Shown here piece by piece: positions 24,887-34,540 of a stretch of DNA of 64,000 nt. Source of the stretch: Streptomyces sp. PT12 (lineage in GTDB: Bacteria > Actinomycetota > Actinomycetes > Streptomycetales > Streptomycetaceae); NCBI RefSeq assembly GCF_003311645.1, contig NZ_QEST01000256.1, forward strand, positions 171,448 to 235,447, in the 5' to 3' direction. The translations under genes and the position numbers were made by a program. The notes below the pieces were generated by a model. That model worked only from the letters and a program-made list of their open reading frames with translations, was not told where the DNA came from and did no database searches. Numbering within the stretch: position 1 is the first letter of the stretch; each line of letters opens with the position of its first letter.

Positions 24887-25025
24887 GCGCCCCAGGGCCG
24901 CCCCGGGGGGGCCAGGGCCCGAGGCCCTGGTGGCAGAACGGAAGGCGTGGGGCATGATGAGGTCCCTGGGAGCTCCGCGCACCGCGCCCGCCACGGGTCA
25001 CCCCACACGGAAGGCCACATCCGAC

Positions 25026-25742
25026 ATGAATCGCACCTCTCGGCGTCTCGCGACCGGGCTGCTCTGCCTCGGTCTGTTCACCGCGGCCTGCGGCGATGAG
25101 TCCGACGACGGGGAGGGCGGTGAGCCCACGCCCCAGGAGCAGCAGACCGAGCAGTCGGCGCCCGGCGACGCGCCCGATGACCCCGCGCAGGGCCAGGAGC
25201 AGCTCCCGGGCCCCGGCGCCCCGGAGACCGTCGAGGTGCCCGAGGTCACCAGCGCGACGATCCACACGAGCGAGGGCGACATCGCGCTGACCCTCTACCC
25301 CGAGGAAGCCCCGCTGACCGTCACGAACTTCGCGGGCCTGGCCGACGGCTCCCTTGCCTGGTCGGGCCAGGAGGGCGACGAGCCGCTGTACGACGGCACG
25401 ATCTTCCACCGCGTGATCGACGGCTTCATGATCCAGGGCGGCGACCCCGCGGGGAACGGCACGGGCGGCCCCGGCTACCAGTTCGCCGACGAGGTGGACA
25501 CCGGGCTGACGTTCGAGGAGCCGTATCTGCTGGCCATGGCCAACTCAGGGCCAGCGACGAACGGTTCGCAGTTCTTCATCACCGTCGAGCCCACCCCCCA
25601 CCTCAACGGCCTGCACACCATCTTCGGCGAGGTCGCCGACGACGCGAGCCGCGAGGTCGTGGACGCCATCGCGGCCACCGAGACAGGCCCTGGCGACGTT
25701 CCGGTCGAGCCGATCACCATCGAGTCCGTCTCCCTGGGCTGA
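25026..25742 (+). CDS. Lipoprotein peptidyl-prolyl isomerase, cyclophilin type
   Basis: 238 residues. Lipobox LFTAACG (Cys about 20), then a Glu/Pro/Gln-rich linker and the cyclophilin domain (about 80-238) with IFHRVIDGFMIQGGDP, NGSQFFITVEPTPHLNG and HTIFGEV, including the catalytic Arg and Phe. Assists folding of exported proteins on the outer face of the membrane. ATG 25026 chosen because it gives a complete lipoprotein signal; ATG 24953/24956 further upstream is possible. Confidence 0.9.
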   Translation: MNRTSRRLATGLLCLGLFTAACGDESDDGEGGEPTPQEQQTEQSAPGDAPDDPAQGQEQLPGPGAPETVEVPEVTSATIHTSEGDIALTLYPEEAPLTVTNFAGLADGSLAWSGQEGDEPLYDGTIFHRVIDGFMIQGGDPAGNGTGGPGYQFADEVDTGLTFEEPYLLAMANSGPATNGSQFFITVEPTPHLNGLHTIFGEVADDASREVVDAIAATETGPGDVPVEPITIESVSLG

Positions 25743-25821
25743 TTCTGGGTCGATCCCCCTGGGCCGGTCCTCGGCCGCCGCGCGCGCCCCGCGCGAACGG
25801 GGCGGGCGCGGCGGCCCGTTC

Positions 25822-25950
25822 GCTCACGCCGCTCACGCCGCCTGCGCCGCTCACGCCGCCTGCGCCGCTCACGCCGCCTGCGCCGCTCACGCCGCTCACG
25901 CCGCTCATGCCGCTCACGCCGCTCATGCCGCTCACGCCGCCCGCGCCGCC
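25822..25950. repeat. 9-bp tandem repeat array
   Basis: Roughly fourteen units of GCTCACGCC and its variant GCCTGCGCC lie between the convergent ends of the cyclophilin and CNNM genes and run into the last codons of the latter. Read leftward it encodes Ser-Gly-Val/Met/Ala-Gly repeats, but no start signal supports a gene. Confidence 0.85.
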
Positions 25951-26960
25951 CTTGGCCCCATCAGCCGCACCAGCAGGTCATCGAGGCTGATCAGCCCGGT
26001 CACCCTCCCGTCGGGGCCGCGCACCACGGCGAGCGAGGCCCGCCGCTGCCGCAGCTGCTCCACCGCGTGCGCGAGCGTGTCGTCGGCCGTCAGCTCGGGG
26101 ACGGGCCGCGCCAGCTCGGCCGCCGTCACCGTCCGCCCCGCCGCCCGCGCCACGATCGCGTCCCGCGCGTGCACCGAGCCCACCACGCGCGCCCCGTCGC
26201 GCACCAGCAGCCGCGTGTGGTCGCTGGCCGCCGCGGTGGCCAGGATCACCTCGGCCCCCGCGCCCGCCGACACCTCCGCGATCCGGTCCGCGGGCACCTG
26301 GATCGCCCCCACCGGCGCCTGCGGCACCGTCAACGAGCGCATGATCAACCCCGAGTCCGTCTCGCTGATCAGCCCGAGCCGCTGCGACTCGGCCACCAGC
26401 TGCGCCAGCTGCTCCCGGTCGTGCACCGAGGCAAGCTCATCGCGCGGGGTCACCCCGCACAGCCGCACCAGGGCGTTGGCCAGCGTGTTGAGCGCCCGGA
26501 TCAGCGGCCTGACCGCCCGCACCAGCGCCCGGAACGGCGGCGCGAGCAGCATCGCCGAACGCTCGGGGCGCGAGATCGCCCACGACTTGGGCGCCATCTC
26601 GCCGACCACCATGTGCAGGAACACCACCACGGTCATCGCCACCACGAACGCCACCCCGTACGAGAGCCCGCCGGGCAGCCCCACCGCCTCGAGCAGCGGA
26701 TCGATCCGGTGGGCGAGCGCGGGCTCCGAGATGCTGCCGAGCCCCAGCGTGCAGGCGGTGATGCCCAGTTGCGCGCCCGCGAGCATGAGCGAGAGCTCAC
26801 GCATCCCCGCGAGCGCCGCGCGCGCCCCGCGCTCGCCCACCGCGCGCGCCTGCTCCATGCGGTGGTGCTTCGCCGCCACCAGCGCGAACTCGGCCGCCAC
26901 GAAGAACCCCGAGCCCACCAGCAGCGCCACCGTGACCAGCACGGCCGCCTGCGCGCTCAT
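25932..26960 (-). CDS. CNNM/CorC-type membrane protein with CBS domains
   Basis: 342 residues. DUF21 domain with about four helices (starts LVGSGFFVAAEFALVAAKHHRM) and the MAPKSWAISRPE motif, then a pair of CBS domains (about 205-335, ending GLISLDDLLVRL). The family handles Mg2+/Co2+ export in other bacteria. ATG 26960 overlaps the stop of the upstream paralogue by 4 nt; both probably act as a heteromer. Shorter than usual, since the C-terminal CorC_HlyC domain is missing. Confidence 0.87.
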   Translation of the reverse strand: MSAQAAVLVTVALLVGSGFFVAAEFALVAAKHHRMEQARAVGERGARAALAGMRELSLMLAGAQLGITACTLGLGSISEPALAHRIDPLLEAVGLPGGLSYGVAFVVAMTVVVFLHMVVGEMAPKSWAISRPERSAMLLAPPFRALVRAVRPLIRALNTLANALVRLCGVTPRDELASVHDREQLAQLVAESQRLGLISETDSGLIMRSLTVPQAPVGAIQVPADRIAEVSAGAGAEVILATAAASDHTRLLVRDGARVVGSVHARDAIVARAAGRTVTAAELARPVPELTADDTLAHAVEQLRQRRASLAVVRGPDGRVTGLISLDDLLVRLMGPRAARAA

Positions 26961-28399
26961 GACAGCTGCCCCTGCCGGGCGGCCATGGGCGCGGACCTGG
27001 GGCGCCCGGCCCGTTGGCGGGCGCGGGCGCGTTCCCCGGCGCGCGGGGCGCGTTCGACGCGTTCGGCGTGTTCGGCGCGTTCGAGGCGCAGGCGCGCGGG
27101 CACGCGCCGGTCGAGCGACAGCACGGTCAGCCGCGCCACGCCCCCGCCGCCCCGCGCGCCTCCGTGCCCCCGCGCCAGCTCGACCTCGATCACGTCGCCT
27201 ACCGCGGGAAAGCGCCCCGCGCGGTCGATCGCGAGCCCCGCGACCGTCCCGAACGCGTCGTCCTCGGGCAGCGGAACGCCCGTCGCCGCGGCCACCTCGT
27301 CTACCCTGCCCCTGCCGTCCACGACCCAGCCGCCGCCGTCGGGCACGGCCACCTCGACCACCAGGTCGCTCTCGTCGGCGATCTCGCCGACCAGCTCCTC
27401 CGCGATGTCCTCGAGCGTGACGATGCCCGCGAGCCCGCCGTACTCGTCGAGCACGACCCCGAACTCCTCGTCCGCCGCCTGCATCTGCTCCACCGCGCCC
27501 GGCAGCGGCAGCGTGTCAGGGAGCAGCAGCGCGCGCCGCGCGAGCGCCCCCGCCGTGCGCCGGGTGATGCGCTCAGGAGCCACCCGCATCAGCTCGCGCA
27601 CCCCCACCACGCCCACGATGTCGTCGATCCGGTCGCCGATCACCAGGTAGTGCGAGTGCCCGCGCGCGGCGATCAGCCCGACCACCTCGGCGGCGGGGGC
27701 CGACGAGCGCACCGAGGTCGCCTCGACCCGCGGCACCATCACCTCGGCCAGCGTCCGTTCGGAGAAGCCGAGCGCGCCGTCGAGCAGCTTCGCCGTCGCG
27801 TGCGGCAGCCGCCCCTGCTCGCGCGAGGCGCCGATCAGCTGGCCAAGGTCCTCGATCGTCGCGCCATGGTGCAGCTCGTCGACCGGCTCGATGCCGACGC
27901 GGCGCAGCAGCCCGTTCGCCGAGGCGTCGAAGACGCGGATCAACGGGCCCGCCACGCGCAGATACACCAGCGTCGAGCCCGCCATGGCCATGGCCAGACG
28001 CTCGGGGACGGCCAGCGCGAGATTCTTGGGGCCCAGCTCGCCCAGCACCATCTGCACGCCGGTCGCCAGCGCGAACGCCAGGACCAGCGCGATCCCCGGC
28101 ACCGCGGCCTCGGGCAGCCCAAGGCCGCCGAGCGCGGGGCCGAGCAGCGCGGCGAGCGCGGGCTCGGCCAGGACGCCGACCACCAGGCCCGTCACCGTGA
28201 TCCCGAGCTGCGCCCCCGAGAGCATGAACGACAGCCGCTCCTGCACCCGAAGGGCGCGGGCGGCCCGCCGGTCGCCCGCCGCCGCGGCCCGCCCGAGGGC
28301 GAGCCGGTCGGCGGCGACGAACGCGAACTCCTGGGCGACGAAGTATCCGGTGCCCGCCGTCAGGACCAGCACGGCGAGCAGCCCGAGCGCGGCACTCAA
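26957..28399 (-). CDS. CNNM/CorC-type membrane protein with CBS and CorC domains
   Basis: 480 residues from TTG 28399, which has GAGGTGG upstream; an ATG at 28429 in frame is the alternative. DUF21 helices (TGYFVAQEFAFVAADRLAL; LGELGPKNLALA), two CBS domains (about 225-345; VVLDEYGGLAGIVTLEDI) and a C-terminal CorC_HlyC transporter-associated domain. Long, Arg-rich tail (ERAEHAERVER repeats). Full-length partner of the shorter paralogue directly downstream. Confidence 0.88.
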   Translation of the reverse strand: MSAALGLLAVLVLTAGTGYFVAQEFAFVAADRLALGRAAAAGDRRAARALRVQERLSFMLSGAQLGITVTGLVVGVLAEPALAALLGPALGGLGLPEAAVPGIALVLAFALATGVQMVLGELGPKNLALAVPERLAMAMAGSTLVYLRVAGPLIRVFDASANGLLRRVGIEPVDELHHGATIEDLGQLIGASREQGRLPHATAKLLDGALGFSERTLAEVMVPRVEATSVRSSAPAAEVVGLIAARGHSHYLVIGDRIDDIVGVVGVRELMRVAPERITRRTAGALARRALLLPDTLPLPGAVEQMQAADEEFGVVLDEYGGLAGIVTLEDIAEELVGEIADESDLVVEVAVPDGGGWVVDGRGRVDEVAAATGVPLPEDDAFGTVAGLAIDRAGRFPAVGDVIEVELARGHGGARGGGGVARLTVLSLDRRVPARLRLERAEHAERVERAPRAGERARARQRAGRPRSAPMAARQGQLS

Positions 28400-28624
28400 A
28401 GGACACCACCTCGCCGTGTGCCGCGGCACGTCTGACGTTGGCGAGGTGGTCCGGGACTATGCCCGTCCGGGTCGGACGAAGGGGGCGCCACGGGGCTCCT
28501 TCCGGCGGGAATCGGTACACGGAGCGCGACCGCGCGCGTCCGTGTTCCCAGGCTGTACCCCTTTTTGTCTCCCCGACACCTTCACACGCGGTGGTGAAGG
28601 AGCGTCAGGAGGAGCCAGGGCGCC

Positions 28625-30109
28625 TCACGCGCGCAGCCGCGCCATCCACGCCTCGACCTCGTCGGAACGCCGCGGCAGCGCGGCCGACAGATTCCGGCTG
28701 CCGTCCTCGGTGACCAGCAGGTCGTCCTCGATCCGCACGCCGATCCCCCGGTACTCCTCCGGCACGGTCAGGTCGTCGGGCTGGAAGTAGAGGCCGGGCT
28801 CGACCGTCAGGCACATCCCCGGCTCCAGCGTGCCGTCGGCGTAGCTCTCGCGGCGCGCGGCCGCGCAGTCGTGGACGTCCAAGCCGAGCATGTGCCCCGT
28901 GCCGTGCAGCGTCCAGCGGCGCTGGAGCCCCAGCTCGAGCACCCGTTCCACCGGGCCTTCGAGCAGGCCCCACTCGACCAGCTTCCGCGCCAGCACCCGC
29001 TGCGCCGCCTCGTGGAAGTCGCGGTACTTCGCGCCCGGCACCACCGCGGCGATGCCCGCCTCCTGCGCCTCGTACACCGCGTCGTAGATCCTGCGCTGGA
29101 GGTCGGTGAACCGGCCGTTGATCGGCAGCGTCCGCGTGACGTCCGCGGTGTACAGCTCGGTGGTCTCCACGCCCGCATCGAGCAGCAGCAGGTCGCCGGA
29201 GCGGACCGGGCCGTCGTTGCGCACCCAGTGCAGCGTCGTGGCGTGCGGGCCAGCGGCGCAGATCGAGCCGTAGCCCACGTCGTTGCCCTCGACCCTGGCG
29301 CGCAGGAAGAACGTGCCCTCGATATACCGCTCCGATGTGGCCTCGGCGCGGTCGAGCACACGCACCACGTCCTCGAAGCCGCGTGCCGTCGCCTCGCACG
29401 CGTGGGTCAGCTGGGCGATCTCGAACGCGTCCTTGACCAGCCGCGCCTCGGAGAGGAAGACGCGCAGCTCCTCGTCGCGCTCGGCGGTGACCTTGTCGTT
29501 CAGCGCCGCCTCGACCTCGGCGTCGTGCCCGCGCACGACCCGCACCGGGCCCTTGGCCTTGCCCAGCACATCGGGAACGGTGCGCACATCGGCGACGGGG
29601 ATGCCGTAGAGCCGCTCGGCCTCGGTCAGGCTCGTGCGGCGGCCCACCCACAGCTCGCCCTGGCCGCTGAGCCAGAACTCACCGTTCTCGCGGTTCGACC
29701 GGGGCAGCAGATAGAGGGTGGCGTCGTGGCCGCGCTCGCCGGTGGGCTCGAGGACGAGCACGCCGTTCTCCGTCTGGTCGCCGGTGAGATAGGCGTACTC
29801 GACGCTGGCGCGGAAGGGGTAGTCGGTGTCGTTGGAACGCGTCTTGAGGCGGCCTGCCGGGACGACCAGGCGCTCGCCGGGGAAGCGCTCGGAGAGCGCG
29901 GCGCGGCGGCGCGCGGTGTGCTCGGCCTGCGGGACGGGCTCGAGGTCGAGGCGCTCGGTGTCGGCCCAGCCCTGCTTCATGTTCTCGGCCAGCTCGTCGG
30001 AGATCTGGGGCGTGACGCCGTTCTTGCGGGGCGCGGGGGTCTCGTCGGCCGCCCCCTGCTGCTCGGCGGTTTCGGCCGGTCGGCCCTCGGTCCGCTGCTC
30101 TTCGGCCAC
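28625..30109 (-). CDS. Xaa-Pro aminopeptidase (aminopeptidase P)
   Basis: 494 residues. N-terminal creatinase domain followed by the pita-bread domain. Metal ligands: the two Asp residues in LLDAGVE and TADVTRTL, His in GTGHMLGLDVHDC, Glu in VEPGLYF and Glu in GVRIEDD. Removes N-terminal residues before proline. GTG 30109 with GAGGAGACG in front chosen; ATG 30154 gives 15 extra residues with no ribosome site. The first 60 residues are an acidic, low-complexity extension. Confidence 0.92.
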   Translation of the reverse strand: MAEEQRTEGRPAETAEQQGAADETPAPRKNGVTPQISDELAENMKQGWADTERLDLEPVPQAEHTARRRAALSERFPGERLVVPAGRLKTRSNDTDYPFRASVEYAYLTGDQTENGVLVLEPTGERGHDATLYLLPRSNRENGEFWLSGQGELWVGRRTSLTEAERLYGIPVADVRTVPDVLGKAKGPVRVVRGHDAEVEAALNDKVTAERDEELRVFLSEARLVKDAFEIAQLTHACEATARGFEDVVRVLDRAEATSERYIEGTFFLRARVEGNDVGYGSICAAGPHATTLHWVRNDGPVRSGDLLLLDAGVETTELYTADVTRTLPINGRFTDLQRRIYDAVYEAQEAGIAAVVPGAKYRDFHEAAQRVLARKLVEWGLLEGPVERVLELGLQRRWTLHGTGHMLGLDVHDCAAARRESYADGTLEPGMCLTVEPGLYFQPDDLTVPEEYRGIGVRIEDDLLVTEDGSRNLSAALPRRSDEVEAWMARLRA

Positions 30110-30231
30110 GTCCGTCTCCTCGCTCGCTGGCTGGCTTCGCCCCATGGTAGGCACGGTGCGGCGGGGTGCGACAGCGTTCTTCCGCGCAGCTCGCGGCGCC
30201 CTGGACCCGGGCTCTGTCCTGGCGTCAGGAC

Positions 30232-31608
30232 CTACGCGAAGTGCGCGGCGAGCACGACGACGTCCTCGGGGCTGTCGGCCGCCGCGGGGGAGTCGAGGTC
30301 GGGGAGCAGGGTGCGCAGGATGTGGTCGGCGAGCGCGCCCGGGTCGGCGCGGGCCGCGGGGGAGGCGTGCGCGGCCGCGGTCTGGAGGCGGGCGAACGCC
30401 CGGTCGAGCGGCTCGCCGGTGCGGTGCAGCAGCCCGTCGCTGTAGAGCAGGACCGTTTCTCCCTCCTCAATCCGCAGATGGACGCTCGGCGCCTCCCAGC
30501 AGGCCAGCATGTTGAGCGGCGCGGAGAGCGTCGTCTCGGCGAAGACGGCCCGGCCCGCGCCGACGACGAGCGGCGGGGGGTGGCCGGCCGAGGCCAGCAC
30601 GAGGCGGCGCGTGGCGGGCTCGGCATAGCCGAACAGCGCGGTGGCGCAGCGCCCCGGCTCGGTCATCCGCAGCAGCAGCTCCAGGTCGGACAGCACGGCC
30701 ACCGGGTCCTCGCCCTCCATCACGGCGTAGGCGCGCAGTCCCGCGCGCAGCCGCCCCATCGCGGCGAGCGCGGCGGGGCCCGTGCCGGTGGCGCCGCCGA
30801 TGGCCAGGCCCACCGCGCTGTCGGGGAGGGCGAGCGCGTCGTAGAAGTCCCCGCCGCCGCGCGGCCCGAAGCGGTGCCGCACGGCGAGCGAGACCCCGGG
30901 CAGCAGCGGGAGCCTGGGCGGCAGCAGGCCCTCGTGCACGGTGCGAACGGCCCTTTGCGCGCGGGTGAGTTCGAGGCGGTTGGCGATGTGCTGGGCGGCC
31001 TGGCGCAGGTAGTGGGAGAGCATGCGGCGCTGGCGCGGGTCGGGCTGGCCCGGCTCGTCGTAGAGCCACACGGCGGCGCCGAGGCGGCCCGGGGTCTCGG
31101 CGGCGAGCGGCACGGCGTAGCTCGCGGCGAAGCCGAGGCGCGCGGCGACCTCGCGGTGGCGCGGGCCGAGGGAGTCCTCGCGCGGGATGTCGCGGTGGAC
31201 GACCTCGGTGAGGTCGCCGCCGCCCTCGAGGCCGGCGCCGAAGGGGGTGCCGAGCCCCGGCGGGACCGTCTCCAGGTGGCCGAGGTCGGCATGGCCGAGA
31301 CCGAGCCCCGCGAGCCGCTCGGGCCCGAGGCCGTCACAGGGGCGCAACGCCATCAGCCCCCGGCGCGCGCCGACCAGCTCCGCGCCGGCGCGCAGCGTTT
31401 CGTCGAGGGCGTCGGCGAGGGTGCGGGTGCGCCCGAGGCGTTCCGTCAGCGCGTGGAGCGTGGTGAGGTCGGAGATCCAGGAAGCGAGCCGGTCGTGCGC
31501 CCCTCCTGGCCCGCCGATGGCGGCGTCGTCAGCGGGCCGCGAAGTCTGCGGGACCGTTGGCAGCACGGGGTGGATTCCGGCCACTTTCGAGGGGGGCAAT
31601 GTACTCAT
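30232..31608 (-). CDS. GAF-PP2C (SpoIIE) phosphatase
   Basis: 458 residues from ATG 31608. A GAF-like sensor domain (about 50-225) is followed by a SpoIIE-type PP2C domain (about 245-458) with GGGDFYDAL (metal Asp), GLAIGGATGTGP, ASAGHPPPLVV and LLYSDGLLHRTGE; the usual second metal Asp in GDV.G.G appears replaced in GGATGTG, so activity may be altered. Dephosphorylates anti-anti-sigma factors in this family. The frame is open upstream but carries no domain there. Confidence 0.82.
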   Translation of the reverse strand: MSTLPPSKVAGIHPVLPTVPQTSRPADDAAIGGPGGAHDRLASWISDLTTLHALTERLGRTRTLADALDETLRAGAELVGARRGLMALRPCDGLGPERLAGLGLGHADLGHLETVPPGLGTPFGAGLEGGGDLTEVVHRDIPREDSLGPRHREVAARLGFAASYAVPLAAETPGRLGAAVWLYDEPGQPDPRQRRMLSHYLRQAAQHIANRLELTRAQRAVRTVHEGLLPPRLPLLPGVSLAVRHRFGPRGGGDFYDALALPDSAVGLAIGGATGTGPAALAAMGRLRAGLRAYAVMEGEDPVAVLSDLELLLRMTEPGRCATALFGYAEPATRRLVLASAGHPPPLVVGAGRAVFAETTLSAPLNMLACWEAPSVHLRIEEGETVLLYSDGLLHRTGEPLDRAFARLQTAAAHASPAARADPGALADHILRTLLPDLDSPAAADSPEDVVVLAAHFA

Positions 31609-31999
31609 GGGTGAGGCGAACCCCCATGTGATATGCGTCGCTGCGGGACTTTCCAGGGGAAGGCACGGCCGGGACCCCGGTCGAGTAGGGTCCTGCCGTG
31701 ATGGATAATGCCCAGGTAGCGGGCCCGTTCCGGGTCCGACAGGCCGGGCCGCTGCGAGTTTGGCGGAATTGGCGGAAAAGTGGCGTCGGGTCGTTCGGTC
31801 AGCGATCGACTGGGCGCTTCCGGCGGCGGATCGAGCCGGGCGGGCTGGGTACATATCGGAACGGATCGTCGAGTTCTGGCGTCCTGACCGATGGCGGCCG
31901 AGCCCTGTACGCCCGCCGCCCCTCACTATGCGACCCGCTGCATACGGTGATCTGTGTTCCACGTGGTGTATCCGAACCCGCGACGGAAGGGACGCGCTG
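31609..31999. other. Divergent promoter region, no gene
   Basis: The 391 bp between the leftward phosphatase and the rightward prim-pol-like gene hold no supported gene. It is less GC-rich near 31690-31780 and contains a CCACGTGG palindrome at 31958-31965. Promoters for both genes should be here. Confidence 0.4.
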
Positions 32000-32680
32000 A
32001 TGCGCGAGATCCTCGGAGAGCGACGCAAGAACGGTAATGGCAACGGCCGCGGTGCTGGCGGCGGCCAGGGCGCCGAGCTGCGCGAGGCGGCTCTTCGGTG
32101 CGTGGGGCGGTGGCGGTGGCCGGTGCTGCCGGGGGCGGAGGCGCGCCCCGACGGCGGGTGCGACTGCCCGCGGCCCGACTGCGTGGTCCCCGGGGCCCAC
32201 CCCCTCGACCCCGAGCTGCTGGCCGCGACGACGGACTCCCGCATGGTCGGCTGGTGGTGGCGGGTCCGCCCGCGTTCCCCGATCATGCTGGCCACGGGAG
32301 GCCGGGGGCCCTGCGCCCTGAGCCTTCCGGCGCTCGCCGGGGCCGCGGCCCTGGCCGAGCTCGACCGCCGCGGGGCGCCCACCGGGCCGGTCGTGGCGGC
32401 GCCGACCCGCTGGATGCTGCTGGTCGAGCCGTACGAGCTGCCTGAGCTTGGGGAGTTGCTCGGGGCGCTCGAAAGGGTGCCGAGCGCGCTGCGCTTCCAC
32501 GGGGTCGGTGGCTATCTGCCGCTGCCGCCATCGCGGACCGGTGCGGGGCGCGTCGCCTGGGCGCGCGAGCCGGAGCCGAGGGGGGAGCGGGTGCCGCTGC
32601 CACGGGCGGCCGACCTGCTGGATGTGCTGGTGGAGGCCGGGCTGAGCGCCCCCGAGCCGGGCGGCTGGCTCACCTACTGA
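32000..32680 (+). CDS. Prim-pol N-terminal-like protein (host copy)
   Basis: 226 residues from ATG 32000. Pattern GRWRWPVLPGAEARPDG, CDCPRPDCVVPGAHP, then LATGGRGPCALSLP matches the N-terminal part of the bifunctional primase/polymerase family, with a zinc-like CDC/PDC pair. The acidic catalytic DxD of active enzymes is not evident (here replaced around LLVEPYELP), so this is probably a non-catalytic family member. Common chromosomal gene in Streptomyces; role unknown. Confidence 0.65.
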   Translation: MREILGERRKNGNGNGRGAGGGQGAELREAALRCVGRWRWPVLPGAEARPDGGCDCPRPDCVVPGAHPLDPELLAATTDSRMVGWWWRVRPRSPIMLATGGRGPCALSLPALAGAAALAELDRRGAPTGPVVAAPTRWMLLVEPYELPELGELLGALERVPSALRFHGVGGYLPLPPSRTGAGRVAWAREPEPRGERVPLPRAADLLDVLVEAGLSAPEPGGWLTY

Positions 32681-32909
32681 AGCGGCCGACCGCCGCGCGG
32701 AGGGGGCGCGGACATGGACGGACCCGATCGCTGGCGACGGGGGATGCACCAGCGACCGGGCCCACCTCAGAAGGTAACAACTCATCGGGGATTCGCAAAT
32801 CCCACGGAGCCCCACGGCAGCCCGAACTCCCGTCCCACGGGGGAAGTTGTGACCGGAATCACGCGGGTGGCGGCGTCCGTCGCGGGCCGCGCCGGGGGCG
32901 GAGAGCCGG

Positions 32910-33884
32910 TCAGTTGAGCGTGACCTGGCGATTGGTGAGGCCGTTGCGGGCGCGGCGCTCCTCGGGGGTGAGCGGCGCGTCGGTGGCCAGCGCCTCGCCG
33001 AGCCGCTCGTGGAACGCGGCGGCGGGCTTCTCGCAGTCCTCGGCGCGCATCGCCGACGGCAGGTCCCACACGGGAACGGTCAGCCCGTGCGCGCGGAACG
33101 AGCCGACGAGCCTGGTGTCGTCCCCGAGCGTCGCGGCCCCCGCGGCGTGCAGCCTGGCCAACGCGTCGAGCAGCGGCTCCTCGTCGTGCGGCAGGACCCA
33201 GCGCAGGTGGTTCTTCCCCGGGGTCTCGCACCAGTACGCCGCGTCCACCCCGGTGAGGCGTGCGGTGGGCGTCGCCGCGGCGTTGGCCCGCTCGAGGGAG
33301 GCCGCCACCTCGGGCGTGGCCGCCTGGGCGTCCTCGAGCCAGAACGCGAACCCCTCGTGCACCGTCGGCTCGAACGGCGCCTCGAGGTCGAGCAGCTCCT
33401 GGAGGCGCGGCCCGCCCGCGGCGGGGCGGCTCGCGGAGACGGGGTTGCCAGGGTCGGTGTTGAGCGCGCGGGCGAGCACGTCGGCGAGATCGCGGCTGAG
33501 GTCGCCGGTGGCGGTGTCGTTCTGGAGGGCGAGCAGCACGGCGCCGTTGTCCCTGCGGAGCGCGGGCCACGCCATCGGCAGCACGGTGCCGAGCGTCAGC
33601 GAGGGAACGCCGTCGGGCAGCCCCGACTTGAGCGTCAGCGGCACGGTGGCCGAGGGGACGAGCTCGCGCAGCGCGACCCAGTCACACTCGCTCGGCAGCC
33701 CCTCGAAGGGGCGGCGGACCAGCTCGGTCGCGGCCTGGGCGGCGGCGCGGCCGTGACATGCCTTGTAACGGCGGCCCGATCCACAGGGGCACGGCTCGCG
33801 CGCGCCGACGACGGGGATCTCCGCGGTGGACGTCCCCGTGGCCCGGGCGCTGGTCGGAGTGCGAGGGCGGCGCTTCTTGGCCAT
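32910..33884 (-). CDS. DUF5926 protein with SEC-C zinc motif
   Basis: 324 residues from ATG 33884. The N-terminus has a SEC-C motif (EPCPCGSGRRYKACHG, about 31-46), a zinc site shared with SecA C-termini. The rest is a large domain of unknown function with WVLPHDEEPLLDALARLHAAG, conserved in actinobacteria (DUF5926). Monocistronic in appearance. Function not assigned. Confidence 0.8.
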   Translation of the reverse strand: MAKKRRPRTPTSARATGTSTAEIPVVGAREPCPCGSGRRYKACHGRAAAQAATELVRRPFEGLPSECDWVALRELVPSATVPLTLKSGLPDGVPSLTLGTVLPMAWPALRRDNGAVLLALQNDTATGDLSRDLADVLARALNTDPGNPVSASRPAAGGPRLQELLDLEAPFEPTVHEGFAFWLEDAQAATPEVAASLERANAAATPTARLTGVDAAYWCETPGKNHLRWVLPHDEEPLLDALARLHAAGAATLGDDTRLVGSFRAHGLTVPVWDLPSAMRAEDCEKPAAAFHERLGEALATDAPLTPEERRARNGLTNRQVTLN

Positions 33885-33931
33885 GGTGAGCGGTCTCCTG
33901 CGTGCGTTCGGCGTACGACTGTGCCGCGAGC

Positions 33932-34366
33932 CTAACCGCCCGGCGCTCGCAGGACCGCCCATACGGTGACGGCGCCCGGCAGCTCCGCCTCGCGCACGCC
34001 CCACGCGCTGGTGAGGGAGCCGATGATCGTCAGCCCGCGGCCGCCCCTGGCGGTCACGGAAGGTGACGCGGGCCGCGGCCGCGTCGGGCCGCCCCCGTCG
34101 GTGACCGAAATGGTCACCGAACCGTCGCTGGCCTGGCTCCACGAGGCGCGGATGCCCTGGGCCTCGCTCAATGGCCGAGCATGTCGGCAGGAATTACTGA
34201 GCAGTTCGGAAAGGATCAATACGGCATCATCAATGACTGATTCCGGCGTTCCGCTTTCGCGCAATTCCGCGCGCAATCGCCGCCGTGCCGCTCCCACCCC
34301 TGATGGGCCGTGGGACACCGACATGGACGACGACGTCGGTACCTGCTGTGTGACCACCAACGCCAC
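33932..34366 (-). CDS. ATP-binding protein, HATPase_c_2 (RsbW-like)
   Basis: 144 residues from GTG 34366, with AAGGAGG before it. N-box ILSELLSNSCRHARPL (about 52-67), G1 VTDGGGPTRPRP, G2 RGGRGLTIIGSL. Serine-kinase-like anti-sigma fold. The frame is open 42 codons further but without similarity. It is one of three regulators of the partner-switching type in this window (with 23185-23622 and the PP2C at 30232-31608). Confidence 0.82.
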   Translation of the reverse strand: MALVVTQQVPTSSSMSVSHGPSGVGAARRRLRAELRESGTPESVIDDAVLILSELLSNSCRHARPLSEAQGIRASWSQASDGSVTISVTDGGGPTRPRPASPSVTARGGRGLTIIGSLTSAWGVREAELPGAVTVWAVLRAPGG

Positions 34367-34540
34367 CCCCGAGACCTCCTTCGCCCCACGCCTTGGGATG
34401 GTGCCCTCGGGGCAGAGAGCGGAAACCGGCCATGCCGTATCAGTTGACGCACTCGTAATGATCCGATACCAAGCGAATGCGCCGGAGCACACGGGGTGAG
34501 AAAAGGCGCGCTGATCATGTCGACGCGTGGTGCGCGTGGG

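Noticed and set aside
25714-25935. 73-residue Ser-Gly repeat protein on the minus strand
   Set aside because: Encoded by the 9-bp tandem repeat, no ribosome site; treated as a repeat.
26950-28440. CRISPR array or direct-repeat system
   Set aside because: Repeated GC-rich words are coding low complexity; no spaced, conserved repeats of CRISPR type anywhere in the window.
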